A stretch of 64,000 nt of DNA from Candidatus Woesearchaeota archaeon (lineage in GTDB: Archaea; Nanobdellota; Nanobdellia; Woesearchaeales; GCA-2686295): NCBI GenBank assembly GCA_937912225.1, contig CALDOJ010000033.1, positions 1 to 64,000 on the forward strand. The letters run 5' to 3'. Positions 39,119 through 47,483 of the stretch are shown piece by piece. How positions within the stretch are numbered: position 1 is the first letter of the stretch; each line of letters begins with the position of its first letter. The notes below the pieces were generated by a model, which was given only the letters and a program-made list of their open reading frames with translations, was not told the DNA's origin and searched no databases. A program made the position numbers and the translations under genes.

Positions 39119-39860
39119 CTCTAATTAAATGCCATTTGTAATGTTTTCTAGTAATTAAGAGAAATAATTTATCAACCATATAAGCTATAGATGTTAAAAC
39201 AATTAAGTTAACCATCATTTTATCAATAAGAAACGCTTGATAATATGCAAAAATATGATATCCTAAACCAAAAATGGCTCCGTTCATTTCAGCGGCCACA
39301 ATAATTATGAATGCAAATGAAATTCCAATTCTTATTCCAGTCACTACAAACGGTAAAGCTTGAGGCAGAATTATATACCTTATAAGACACCATTTATTTG
39401 CTCCAAGACTTTTAGCAGCCCACACATATAACTTGTTAATATTTTTTATACCTGCATAAGTATTTAACCAAATGACTGTTGTTATTAAATAAGTCAAAGT
39501 TAATACTTTTGAAAACTCTCCAATTCCAAACCACAAAATAATAAATGGCACTAAAGCTACTGGAGATGCAGATCTCATATAATCTAATATTGTACCTATA
39601 CTATCATATGCCAAACTTATCTTGGCAGTTATTATTCCAAGAATAATTCCAAGAATTGTTGCAACAAATAATGAAATTACAATTCTGTTTATGCTCCAAA
39701 GAATATCTTTTAACAAAATACCTTCCTGAATCATTACAATTAAAGATAAAAAAACAGTTACTGGAGTGGGAAATAAATCAGTGTTAATAATTACAGACAC
39801 TATCTGCCAAATAAGTATAACTACAAATAAAGTTATTAATTTTACATACAATCTTTTCAT
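39105..39860 (-). CDS. ABC transporter permease (SsuC-like)
   Basis: AAKSLGANKWCLIRYIILPQALPFVVTGIRIGISFAFIIIVAAEM. Confidence 0.85.
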   Translation of the reverse strand: MKRLYVKLITLFVVILIWQIVSVIINTDLFPTPVTVFLSLIVMIQEGILLKDILWSINRIVISLFVATILGIILGIITAKISLAYDSIGTILDYMRSASPVALVPFIILWFGIGEFSKVLTLTYLITTVIWLNTYAGIKNINKLYVWAAKSLGANKWCLIRYIILPQALPFVVTGIRIGISFAFIIIVAAEMNGAIFGLGYHIFAYYQAFLIDKMMVNLIVLTSIAYMVDKLFLLITRKHYKWHLIRGEEN

Positions 39861-39901
39861 TTGGCATCACTTCAATCATATTATGGTTCCATTATTAAAT
39901 C

Positions 39902-40906
39902 TCAAATTTGTTTAATTAATCCATCATAAATCATATAATTATAGTCAGGTATTTCTTGTTCAGCCACTATTTCTGAATCAATCGCCCATTGTGCTTGAAT
40001 ATTCATGTAATTAATTACACTTTCATCTAAATATAATTCAAAAGTATAATCGTTCCATGTATCTCTTAAGAACTCTTCATCAAAATATGTATACTTTGAA
40101 ACAATTAAAATAGATTCTTCTTTATTTGAAACAATATACTCATTTGCTTTTTTTATTGCCTTTAGAAATCTGATTAATTTATCTTGATTCTTATCTGTAT
40201 AATCTTTTCTTGTAACAAAACTAAAAGTCATAGGAATATCTGCATCTTCAAATTCAATATAATTATCTTTTAATTCTTTTTTTAATTGGTTTAAATTCGG
40301 CTCCCATACACCAACTGCATCAACATCTCCTCTAACTAAAGCAGTAACCATTTCAGGAGCTTTTAGATTAATTAATTCAACTTCTTCAAGGGAAATATTA
40401 TTATATTCTAAAAATTTTTTAGTAAAATATTCTCCTCTCGTACCAAACAAAGTAGCTATTTTTTTCCCTTTTAAATCTTGAACAGAATTTATACCCTTAT
40501 CTTTTCTGGCAGCAATTTTTTCATGAGTCGGTATTTTAACAAAAGTTGCAAGTATATCAACTTGAAGATTATTAAAGCCTCCAAATACTAAGGGAGGTTC
40601 TGCAACAGTTGCAATATCAGCACTACCGCCTAATAAAGCTTGAAGATCATCTCTCCCAGACGTAAAATATTTGTACTCGACATCTAACCCAAAGTCATTA
40701 AAAAAACCTTTTTCTTGTGCTACAAATACTGGTGCAGTTAAAACCCATTTTCCATGCGCAAGCATAAAATAATCATTCCCAGATTCTTTTACAACTTCAC
40801 CAGTCACACCAGTTTGTTTGAAAATAAAAATACTGCTGATTATAACTATTAAACTTAGTATTACGATTAAACTAATATTTTTTTTATTCATTTGAATTCC
40901 TCCCAA
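39902..40906 (-). CDS. ABC substrate-binding protein (SsuA/THI5-like)
   Basis: VFVAQEKGFFNDFGLDVEYKYF, GSADIATVAEPPLVFG, DLKGKKIATLFGTRGEYF. Confidence 0.85.
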   Translation of the reverse strand: MGGIQMNKKNISLIVILSLIVIISSIFIFKQTGVTGEVVKESGNDYFMLAHGKWVLTAPVFVAQEKGFFNDFGLDVEYKYFTSGRDDLQALLGGSADIATVAEPPLVFGGFNNLQVDILATFVKIPTHEKIAARKDKGINSVQDLKGKKIATLFGTRGEYFTKKFLEYNNISLEEVELINLKAPEMVTALVRGDVDAVGVWEPNLNQLKKELKDNYIEFEDADIPMTFSFVTRKDYTDKNQDKLIRFLKAIKKANEYIVSNKEESILIVSKYTYFDEEFLRDTWNDYTFELYLDESVINYMNIQAQWAIDSEIVAEQEIPDYNYMIYDGLIKQI

Positions 40907-40958
40907 TTAATTAAAATTATCATGAATCAGAAATAAACCGTCTTTTAAATACATCTGC

Positions 40959-40974
40959 TGTTTTATATAAAACA
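40959..40974. promoter_or_regulatory. Perfect 16-bp palindrome TGTTTTATATAAAACA between divergent ABC operon and TrmB regulator
   Basis: Self-complementary, centred on TATA-like sequence. Confidence 0.55.
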
Positions 40975-41000
40975 ACAATCTTTATATACTAATACCCTTT

Positions 41001-41720
41001 ATGACTTACATGCATGAAGAAACACTCGAAGAACTTGGACTTACAAGAAATGAAGCTAAAATATATTTATCATTACTTAAATTAGGTTCTGCACCAGTTA
41101 GCGAAATTGCACATCTTTCTAGCTTAAACAGAGCCAACATGTATAACACAATTAACACACTAATAAAAAAAGGATTATTAACATTTGTCATAAAAAACAA
41201 TGTTAAATATTTCATGGCAGTTGAACCAAAAAAGTTAATGGCTTACATTAAAGAAAAAGAAGACAAACTTCAAAAAATTTTACCTGAACTTGAAAAAATC
41301 GAACAAATACCTCCGAGAATAGATGTTGAGATTTTTGAGGGAAAAGAAGGTGTAAAAACTTTTTTTATGATGTTAAGTAAAACAAAAAAAGAAGTTGTTG
41401 GATTTGGAGTTACAGGAATAGTATATGAAATATTAGAATATTATGCTCCAAAAATATTTAAGAAATTAAGTGAAAATGTAAATGCAAGATATATTGCGTT
41501 TAATAAAGCAAAACAAAAAGAAATAATCAAACTAAAAAATACTAAATTTAAATTCTTCCCAAAAGAAACAGATAATTTTGCAACAACACTAATTTTTGAT
41601 AATTACGTTGCAATATTTAACTTTAAAGATAAACCAAAAGTTGTTTTAATAAAAGATAAATTAATCTCAGAAGGTTATAGAAAATATTTTGAGTTTATGT
41701 GGTTAACTGCAACACCTTAA
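41001..41720 (+). CDS. TrmB-family transcriptional regulator
   Basis: LGLTRNEAKIYLSLLKLGSAPVSEIAHLSSLNRANMYNTINTLIKKG. Confidence 0.85.
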   Translation: MTYMHEETLEELGLTRNEAKIYLSLLKLGSAPVSEIAHLSSLNRANMYNTINTLIKKGLLTFVIKNNVKYFMAVEPKKLMAYIKEKEDKLQKILPELEKIEQIPPRIDVEIFEGKEGVKTFFMMLSKTKKEVVGFGVTGIVYEILEYYAPKIFKKLSENVNARYIAFNKAKQKEIIKLKNTKFKFFPKETDNFATTLIFDNYVAIFNFKDKPKVVLIKDKLISEGYRKYFEFMWLTATP

Positions 41721-41724
41721 AATT

Positions 41725-41898
41725 TTAATTTCTAACTTTCTCAAGAATATAAAAATAAATCTTCTTAGAATATAAAACTAGCACTGCGATTAACGATACA
41801 ATGAATATATAAGGAGTGATTCCTGCTTCATGATGGCCTTTCTTGTTCATTGTAAAAATAAGATTAGAACTAATATTTAAATTTTTATACTTCTCCAT
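41725..41898 (-). CDS. Small single-TM protein, 57 aa (missed by ORF track)
   Basis: MEKYKNLNISSNLIFTMNKKGHHEAGITPYIFIVSLIAVLVLYSKKIYFYILEKVRN*; overlaps upstream DUF4430 gene end. Confidence 0.45.
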   Translation of the reverse strand: MEKYKNLNISSNLIFTMNKKGHHEAGITPYIFIVSLIAVLVLYSKKIYFYILEKVRN

Positions 41899-42256
41899 AA
41901 ACTAATTTAACAGCATCGCCATCACGTACTTGGTAAACATCTAATCCTTGATTCATCGGCTTATCATTTACATAGTAAACCCAAGAATAATCTCCTTCTT
42001 TACAAACACCATTAACGCACACAATGTATTTGTTAAAAAAAGACTTCTTCATTTCAACCGCATACTTCTCACTAATAATGTCTAGTAATGTTGCGTCTGA
42101 AAACTGAAACTTAGATGTCTCGTTGTTTCCTAAAACGCTTAAGACTAAAGAAACTTCGCCATGATTTGTTTGACTCTGACATCCCCAACTTAGACTTAAC
42201 ATCAGCAACAAGCTTAAGACAAAGCTCTTTTTCATTAAATTCTGCTTTTTCATCAA
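41885..42256 (-). CDS. DUF4430/transcobalamin-like lipoprotein
   Basis: Lipobox LSWGC; VNGVCKEGDYSWVYYVNDKPMNQGLDVYQVRDGDAVKLVY. Confidence 0.7.
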   Translation of the reverse strand: MMKKQNLMKKSFVLSLLLMLSLSWGCQSQTNHGEVSLVLSVLGNNETSKFQFSDATLLDIISEKYAVEMKKSFFNKYIVCVNGVCKEGDYSWVYYVNDKPMNQGLDVYQVRDGDAVKLVYGEV

Positions 42257-42842
42257 TCCACCTTTTAGCTTTTGGTAATGCTAGAGCAAAAGCAATATTT
42301 GATCCTAAATGCATTAGTGTAAATGGAAGAGCTGTAAGAAAAACCATTAATCCGAAAGGAAATATGAACAATGAACTGACATTCATAACTAATTCAAATG
42401 CTAGCGTTGCGAAAATCGCCACAGTAATTGCACCTGCGTAACTCGATTTTTTCCTCATAAAACCGCCAAGGAATCCTGCTATGCCAAATCCTATTGCTTG
42501 AAATAATGACCATGGTCCTTGTCCTCCAAATACAAAAAAATTACTCGCAAGTAACGAGCTAAAACCTATAAAAAAACCTTTTTTCCGACCAAATAACCAA
42601 CCTCCTAGTAATGCAAAAAAAGTTATTGGCTCGGCACTCGGAATCGCTTGCATAGGAACTCTTAAAGCTGCAGCTCCTCCGATAAAACTTAAAACTATCA
42701 AAAGCTCACGTAACTTCAAAACCTTAACTTGCTTTTGTAAAGCATGTAAAACAACTCTTTGCTTTGTAGATTGTTTTGATTTTGTTTTTGTTTTAGCTTT
42801 TTGTTTACTTTTTTCTTTTAAAATTACTTTCTGTTTGCTCAT
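42111..42842 (-). CDS. ECF transporter S-component-like membrane protein
   Basis: ALRVPMQAIPSAEPITFFALLGGWLFGRKKGFFIGFSS, AIGFGIAGFLGGF. Confidence 0.7.
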   Translation of the reverse strand: MSKQKVILKEKSKQKAKTKTKSKQSTKQRVVLHALQKQVKVLKLRELLIVLSFIGGAAALRVPMQAIPSAEPITFFALLGGWLFGRKKGFFIGFSSLLASNFFVFGGQGPWSLFQAIGFGIAGFLGGFMRKKSSYAGAITVAIFATLAFELVMNVSSLFIFPFGLMVFLTALPFTLMHLGSNIAFALALPKAKRWIDEKAEFNEKELCLKLVADVKSKLGMSESNKSWRSFFSLKRFRKQRDI

Positions 42843-44149
42843 TTCCTCAATACATTAACCAAAAATACTAGTACTGCAACCAATATCAAGTTCAATAAAA
42901 CTAATAAAACTCCACCCGAAGTAATATTCAAACTTTTAGAAGTTGTAGTTGGAGCAGATTCTGCAACAAAATCAACTGTTTCAATAACCATTCCACTATC
43001 CTGTTGTTGAACCTCTGCTGTTTGAGAAGTTGATACAGTTGCACATTCTACATTCGCTTCAATTAAACCCATTAGAGTTTCTTCTTCATATTCTAAAGCC
43101 ACACTAATAAAATGTTTACCTTCAACAGCATCATATAAACGAATCGTTTGAGTTTCTTGTTCGTTTTCATCAACATCAAATGTTTCACTATATTCAATAT
43201 TTAAATCAAGATTGCTAACTCTTAGAACAACATCTTGTTCATCATCTGCGCCCAAATTAATTGTTTTAACTGAAAATGAAGCATCTTGTCCACAAACAAG
43301 AGTTAATATACTTGGATAATCTAAAACTAATTCATGTTTTTCTTTATCAAGTTCGACATCAAAGTTATAAGTGTATCTCCAGACTAAACCATCATCATCA
43401 GTTCCTTCAATTGTTAAAACCATATCATATGTGTCTTCATCAATTTCAATTGGCACATCAAATGTGAATTCAATAGTATCATCCTCGCCATCATTTAAGT
43501 CTAAACTATCATCTTCTTCTAAATCATCACCATCATCTATTTCATAAATTGTTGCTACAACTTCAATATCATTAATGTCTTTATCAGCAAAATCATTTTC
43601 TAATTTGATTTCCATTCTAATAACTGAACCTGGTTTAACTTCAAAATCATCACCATTTTCATTAGCAGTAGTTTTGTCTTCATCAACATATATTTTGATT
43701 GATTTAACATTTAGTTTATTTTCGCATAAAGAATCGTATGATTGAAATCCTGGTTTTGTAATTGGTAAGAACGAATTATCAAATGCAGTATATGATAAAC
43801 CTATAACATGCCCATCTTCATCAACATCATAATCACTTGCTCCAACCATTGAAGATTCAAAGTCAGTTTCTGCAGTGTTTTGATGCCAGAAAGACCAGTA
43901 TTTTCCAGCAGTATCATCACTTGCAACTCCTTCAACTGATTCTAAAAATCTGCCAAAGCCAGAATTTGACCAAGTCATTGTAAGGGTTGTTTCTTGGAAT
44001 GCATCATAAGCATTTGCCCCATCATCAATATTCACACATTCAGTGTGTGTTGAGCCATCAGCAAGTAGTGCAACTACTGCAACGTTTGCAGCATTTACTG
44101 CAGACAACATCATTAAAAATAATATTCCAAATATTAAACTTTTTTTCAT
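42839..44149 (-). CDS. Surface-anchored protein with DUF4430-like N-terminus and CARDB-like domains
   Basis: Signal peptide; GKYWSFWHQNTAE; Asp/Glu-rich beta-domains; C-terminal TM. Confidence 0.6.
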   Translation of the reverse strand: MKKSLIFGILFLMMLSAVNAANVAVVALLADGSTHTECVNIDDGANAYDAFQETTLTMTWSNSGFGRFLESVEGVASDDTAGKYWSFWHQNTAETDFESSMVGASDYDVDEDGHVIGLSYTAFDNSFLPITKPGFQSYDSLCENKLNVKSIKIYVDEDKTTANENGDDFEVKPGSVIRMEIKLENDFADKDINDIEVVATIYEIDDGDDLEEDDSLDLNDGEDDTIEFTFDVPIEIDEDTYDMVLTIEGTDDDGLVWRYTYNFDVELDKEKHELVLDYPSILTLVCGQDASFSVKTINLGADDEQDVVLRVSNLDLNIEYSETFDVDENEQETQTIRLYDAVEGKHFISVALEYEEETLMGLIEANVECATVSTSQTAEVQQQDSGMVIETVDFVAESAPTTTSKSLNITSGGVLLVLLNLILVAVLVFLVNVLRK

Positions 44150-44160
44150 GTAAGCACCCC

Positions 44161-44179
44161 GTTGGATATAATATCCAAC
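44161..44179. promoter_or_regulatory. 19-bp perfect palindrome GTTGGATATAATATCCAAC in divergent promoter region
   Basis: 9+1+9 inverted repeat between 42839-44149 (-) and 44217-44792 (+). Confidence 0.55.
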
Positions 44180-44216
44180 AGAAAGTTATTTAAACTATAT
44201 AAACCTTTTGTTTTGA

Positions 44217-44792
44217 ATGGTTGGAAACTTACCTAATTATAATGAGCATGACGTACTAAGAGCGTTTTTATTAATAGAAAATAAACCGATTGCACGAAGT
44301 GACCTAGTTAAAAAATTAGAACTTGGCGAAGGAACCATTAAAACAATTCTCGACATATTAAAATATCAAAAACTAATTGTTTCGACCAACAAAGGTCACA
44401 AACTAATTGACGAAGGAATAAAGAAAAAAGAAAAAATCCTGTCCAACATAAAAGGCCCAATAAAATTATCACTAAAAGAATATTCAGGATTAAAAAGTTG
44501 TGGATTATTAATAAAAAATCCTAGCAACACAAAAATAAATATTGATTTAAGAGATGAAGCAATTAGAGCAGGTGCATATAGTTCAATTCTATTTAGATAT
44601 GAAAATGAATTAAAAATTCCAATGATTGACTGGGATTATAAAAAAGAGAATCCTGAAGACTACAAAAAAATCGTTAATTCTTTTACATTCAAAAAAGGGA
44701 ATCTATTAATAGTCTCTTTTGCAAAAGACTATAGAACTTGTGAGAATTCGGCACTAGCCGTAATGAATAAAATAAAGAAAATAAAGATTTAA
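44217..44792 (+). CDS. DUF4443-like HTH regulator
   Basis: NYNEHDVLRAFLLIENKPIARSDLVKKLELGEGTIKTILDIL; GLLIKN...RDEAIRAGA. Confidence 0.65.
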   Translation: MVGNLPNYNEHDVLRAFLLIENKPIARSDLVKKLELGEGTIKTILDILKYQKLIVSTNKGHKLIDEGIKKKEKILSNIKGPIKLSLKEYSGLKSCGLLIKNPSNTKINIDLRDEAIRAGAYSSILFRYENELKIPMIDWDYKKENPEDYKKIVNSFTFKKGNLLIVSFAKDYRTCENSALAVMNKIKKIKI

Positions 44793-45535
44793 TCTTCTGC
44801 GCAATTATCCCACATAAACTGAAAATATTTTCTATAACCATCAGCCAATCTTCTACTTTTTAGAACGAACTGTATCGGATCTTTAGAAAGTGCTCCAGGT
44901 TCAACACCTACAAAAGTTACAACATAATCTCCAAATACATCAACTGCTGTCGGACTTGAATATTTCTTTGGTAAAAATCTATATGGTTTCCCCACTAATT
45001 TTAGAATTTCAGGTGTTTGTTCTTTAACTTCATAATCAAATATGTGTTTGAATTTAATTCCAAGTTTTCTTCTTTCTTTGTCAAATCTTCTTAGATAATG
45101 TTGCAATCGTGGATCAAGCCAGAAAGCTTTAGCACCAATAAAATAAACTGTTTCTTTTGATTCCAATATACTTTGTAAATAATTCTTAAATCCTTCAATT
45201 CCTCGATAGAAATAAGCTTCTTCTTGTTCTTCAACAAGCTCATATCTTGATTTCATCTCAGGTAAAACTTTATTGACTTTTTCCTCTCGCTCTTTCAATA
45301 ATTCTAAGAGTCGTTGTGGATTCATCGCTTTAAATCTTTTCTCACCTTTAACAAATACTTCGTTAGCCAAACCTTTTTCTGAAAGCTTTGCTAATGAATC
45401 ATAAACATTTCTTCTATGAACTTTACTCTTTAATGAGATTGTTTGAACTGATGCTTCACCAGTTTCCAATAATGCTTCATAGACTTTAGCTTCGTTCGGG
45501 CTAAGGCCCAATTCTCTTAGTAATTCTTCATACAT
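44789..45535 (-). CDS. TrmB-family transcriptional regulator
   Basis: LGLSPNEAKVYEALLETGEASVQTISLKSKVHRRNVYDSLAKLSEKG. Confidence 0.85.
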   Translation of the reverse strand: MYEELLRELGLSPNEAKVYEALLETGEASVQTISLKSKVHRRNVYDSLAKLSEKGLANEVFVKGEKRFKAMNPQRLLELLKEREEKVNKVLPEMKSRYELVEEQEEAYFYRGIEGFKNYLQSILESKETVYFIGAKAFWLDPRLQHYLRRFDKERRKLGIKFKHIFDYEVKEQTPEILKLVGKPYRFLPKKYSSPTAVDVFGDYVVTFVGVEPGALSKDPIQFVLKSRRLADGYRKYFQFMWDNCAED

Positions 45536-45577
45536 ATCTAGTTATTAGTATATTAAGATATAAAAAGTTATCTATTT

Positions 45578-45595
45578 TGGTGGTAATTACCACCA
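45578..45595. promoter_or_regulatory. 18-bp perfect palindrome TGGTGGTAATTACCACCA, candidate TrmB operator
   Basis: Self-complementary; abuts TATA-like gtttatata before 45665. Confidence 0.6.
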
Positions 45596-45664
45596 CCAAA
45601 GTTTATATAGTTTACAAATCTATTACTACTATCAAGTAAAAAACAAAAAAGAGGTACAAACAAA

Positions 45665-46036
45665 ATGAAAGCAAAAGATTTAGCAATTGAATTTAACACA
45701 ATGAAAAAAGAAAGAAAAGCAGACATTGAAGAATTAATTAAAGAACTACCTTTTAATTTAAGTCTTCGTTATGAAAATGGGAATAGTTGTTCTGAAGAAG
45801 ACATAAATTCAACAATAATAGGTTCAACAATAGAATTCTTTGCCAACGAATCAGGTTTATGCTTAGCACCACTTTATGCAGGAATATCACTATCAGTTAG
45901 TTTTTATGACAACTACAAAGGATCATGGAAACATCATTGGTCAGATAAAACAAGAACAGAATTTACAAATTCAGAAACAAAAATCGGCTATGTTGAAATC
46001 ATTTATGAAAAAATAAAAGAAGTACAAACAAAATGA
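45665..46036 (+). CDS. Hypothetical protein, paralog A
   Basis: MKAKDLAIEFNTMKKE...; shares DNYKGSWK...FTNSE with the next gene. Confidence 0.65.
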   Translation: MKAKDLAIEFNTMKKERKADIEELIKELPFNLSLRYENGNSCSEEDINSTIIGSTIEFFANESGLCLAPLYAGISLSVSFYDNYKGSWKHHWSDKTRTEFTNSETKIGYVEIIYEKIKEVQTK

Positions 46037-46389
46037 AAGCAAAAGATTTAGCAATTGAATTTAACGCAATGAAAAAAGAAAAACGAAGTTTAGTTGAAGA
46101 CATAATTGAGAGCATGCCTTTTGATTTAAAGTTCAGTGGCATAAACGAACATCTTAACGAAAGATATATTCTTGATGAAGACGATCCTGGTTCAATGTTA
46201 ATATTACAAGCTCCAAACAATTCATTAAACACATACATCAGACCATATTGTAAAGATATAATGCTTGAAGTTAAACTTAAAGATAACTACGAAGGATCTT
46301 GGAAATATAGTCATTCAAATAATAACAGTACAACATTCACAAATTCAGAACCAGAACCATACGAACTTACAATTTTTCATAAAAGATAA
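46033..46389 (+). CDS. Hypothetical protein, paralog B (4-nt overlap)
   Basis: MKAKDLAIEFNAMKKE...; DNYEGSWK...FTNSE. Confidence 0.65.
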   Translation: MKAKDLAIEFNAMKKEKRSLVEDIIESMPFDLKFSGINEHLNERYILDEDDPGSMLILQAPNNSLNTYIRPYCKDIMLEVKLKDNYEGSWKYSHSNNNSTTFTNSEPEPYELTIFHKR

Positions 46390-46403
46390 AGAGGTAAAAT
46401 AAA

Positions 46404-46778
46404 ATGGAAATAAAATATACTAGAGAAATAAACGATGTGGAATTAAGTCATACTTTCCCACACGAAGATGAATTGTTTGCATACAACGAGAATCTTGAAG
46501 ATAATTCGGACGAAAGTTTTTTGGAAGCTTTCAAAGAATCAGGACTAGAAAAAGAAGCAAGAAAAAGTTTCAAAAAAAGTATTAGAAAGAAACGTTTAAA
46601 TGGACTTAAAGAAATAAATATTGACGCTCTTTGCTTAATAGCAGTTGGCATGGTTAATGCTCCAGTTATAGAAGGAATTGTTTATTTAGGAGTAGGACTT
46701 GATTTAATAAGACAAGCAAGAGATTTTTACAAAACTTATCAAGTTAAACAATTAGTCTATGAGAAACTAGGAAGATAA
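46404..46778 (+). CDS. Hypothetical protein, 124 aa
   Basis: ORF with SD gaggt. Confidence 0.55.
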   Translation: MEIKYTREINDVELSHTFPHEDELFAYNENLEDNSDESFLEAFKESGLEKEARKSFKKSIRKKRLNGLKEINIDALCLIAVGMVNAPVIEGIVYLGVGLDLIRQARDFYKTYQVKQLVYEKLGR

Positions 46779-46795
46779 AAAAAATTATTTAGTTT

Positions 46796-46890
46796 GGAAT
46801 TTTTAATTCCTACCTCATCAAAATTGTAAATTTTGAATGCCAAAACTTACAGTTTTGAGCATGCCAGAACTTTTTAGTTCTGAGCATTTT
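46796..46890 (+). terminator. Array of tandem hairpins ending in a T-rich run
   Basis: GGAATTtttAATTCC; CAAAATtgtaaATTTTGaatgcc; CAAAACttacaGTTTTGagcatgcc; CAGAACtttttaGTTCTGagcatttta. Confidence 0.5.
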
Positions 46891-47299
46891 ATTTTTTCTT
46901 TTCTTTAAGCGCTTTCATCTTCTTTGTGACTGCCATTTGTGCTTTACATTTTTCACATTCAAAAAGCACTGATTTTGCTCCTTTGTAAGATTTTCTCTTA
47001 TAAGGAACTGCAACTTCACCTTCAAATTTACATTCAGAACAAGTATATTGAATATTGCAAGTTAAAGTGTCTTCATATTCTACTTTCTCAACTGTGTGAC
47101 CACAAGCATCACAAACATATTCTAATGCTCGAATCTTTGCTTTACCAGTTTTCTCATCTCTAGGTTTTCCCATTATTCCTTTTTTACATTCAGGACATTT
47201 TTCCTTGAAAACCCATGCGATAGCTTTACCGCCACCTTCTAAAACTCTATTTGTAAAATAAACACACTCATTCATATCGTTTGGAAATCTTAAAGCCAT
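46889..47299 (-). CDS. Multi-zinc-ribbon protein
   Basis: Several CxxC pairs: CPECKKG, CDACGH, CSECKF, CEKCKA. Confidence 0.65.
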   Translation of the reverse strand: MALRFPNDMNECVYFTNRVLEGGGKAIAWVFKEKCPECKKGIMGKPRDEKTGKAKIRALEYVCDACGHTVEKVEYEDTLTCNIQYTCSECKFEGEVAVPYKRKSYKGAKSVLFECEKCKAQMAVTKKMKALKEKKK

Positions 47300-47307
47300 A
47301 TTATATC

Positions 47308-47364
47308 ACCTTGAAATCTTGTTTTTTATTTCTAGGTTCAAAAACATTTTGTTTTTGATACCTT
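47308..47364 (-). promoter_or_regulatory. Two-hairpin 5' leader element, copy 2
   Basis: GAAAT/ATTTC with loop aaaaaacaag (minus sense), AGGT/ACCT and CAAAAAC/GTTTTTG. Confidence 0.45.
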
Positions 47365-47483
47365 GTTATACTTTTTTTAGAAGGTTTCAGTTTAAAAATT
47401 TAGTGGTTATTCAGTACAATAATATATAAAGACAAGTTATTACATTTTAAAAAACAAAGAAGTTTTTGCTAAAAAATTAGACC

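Noticed and set aside
46796-46890. CRISPR array from the regular short repeats
   Set aside because: Units are only about 24 nt, are self-complementary hairpins, have no spacers and there are no cas genes
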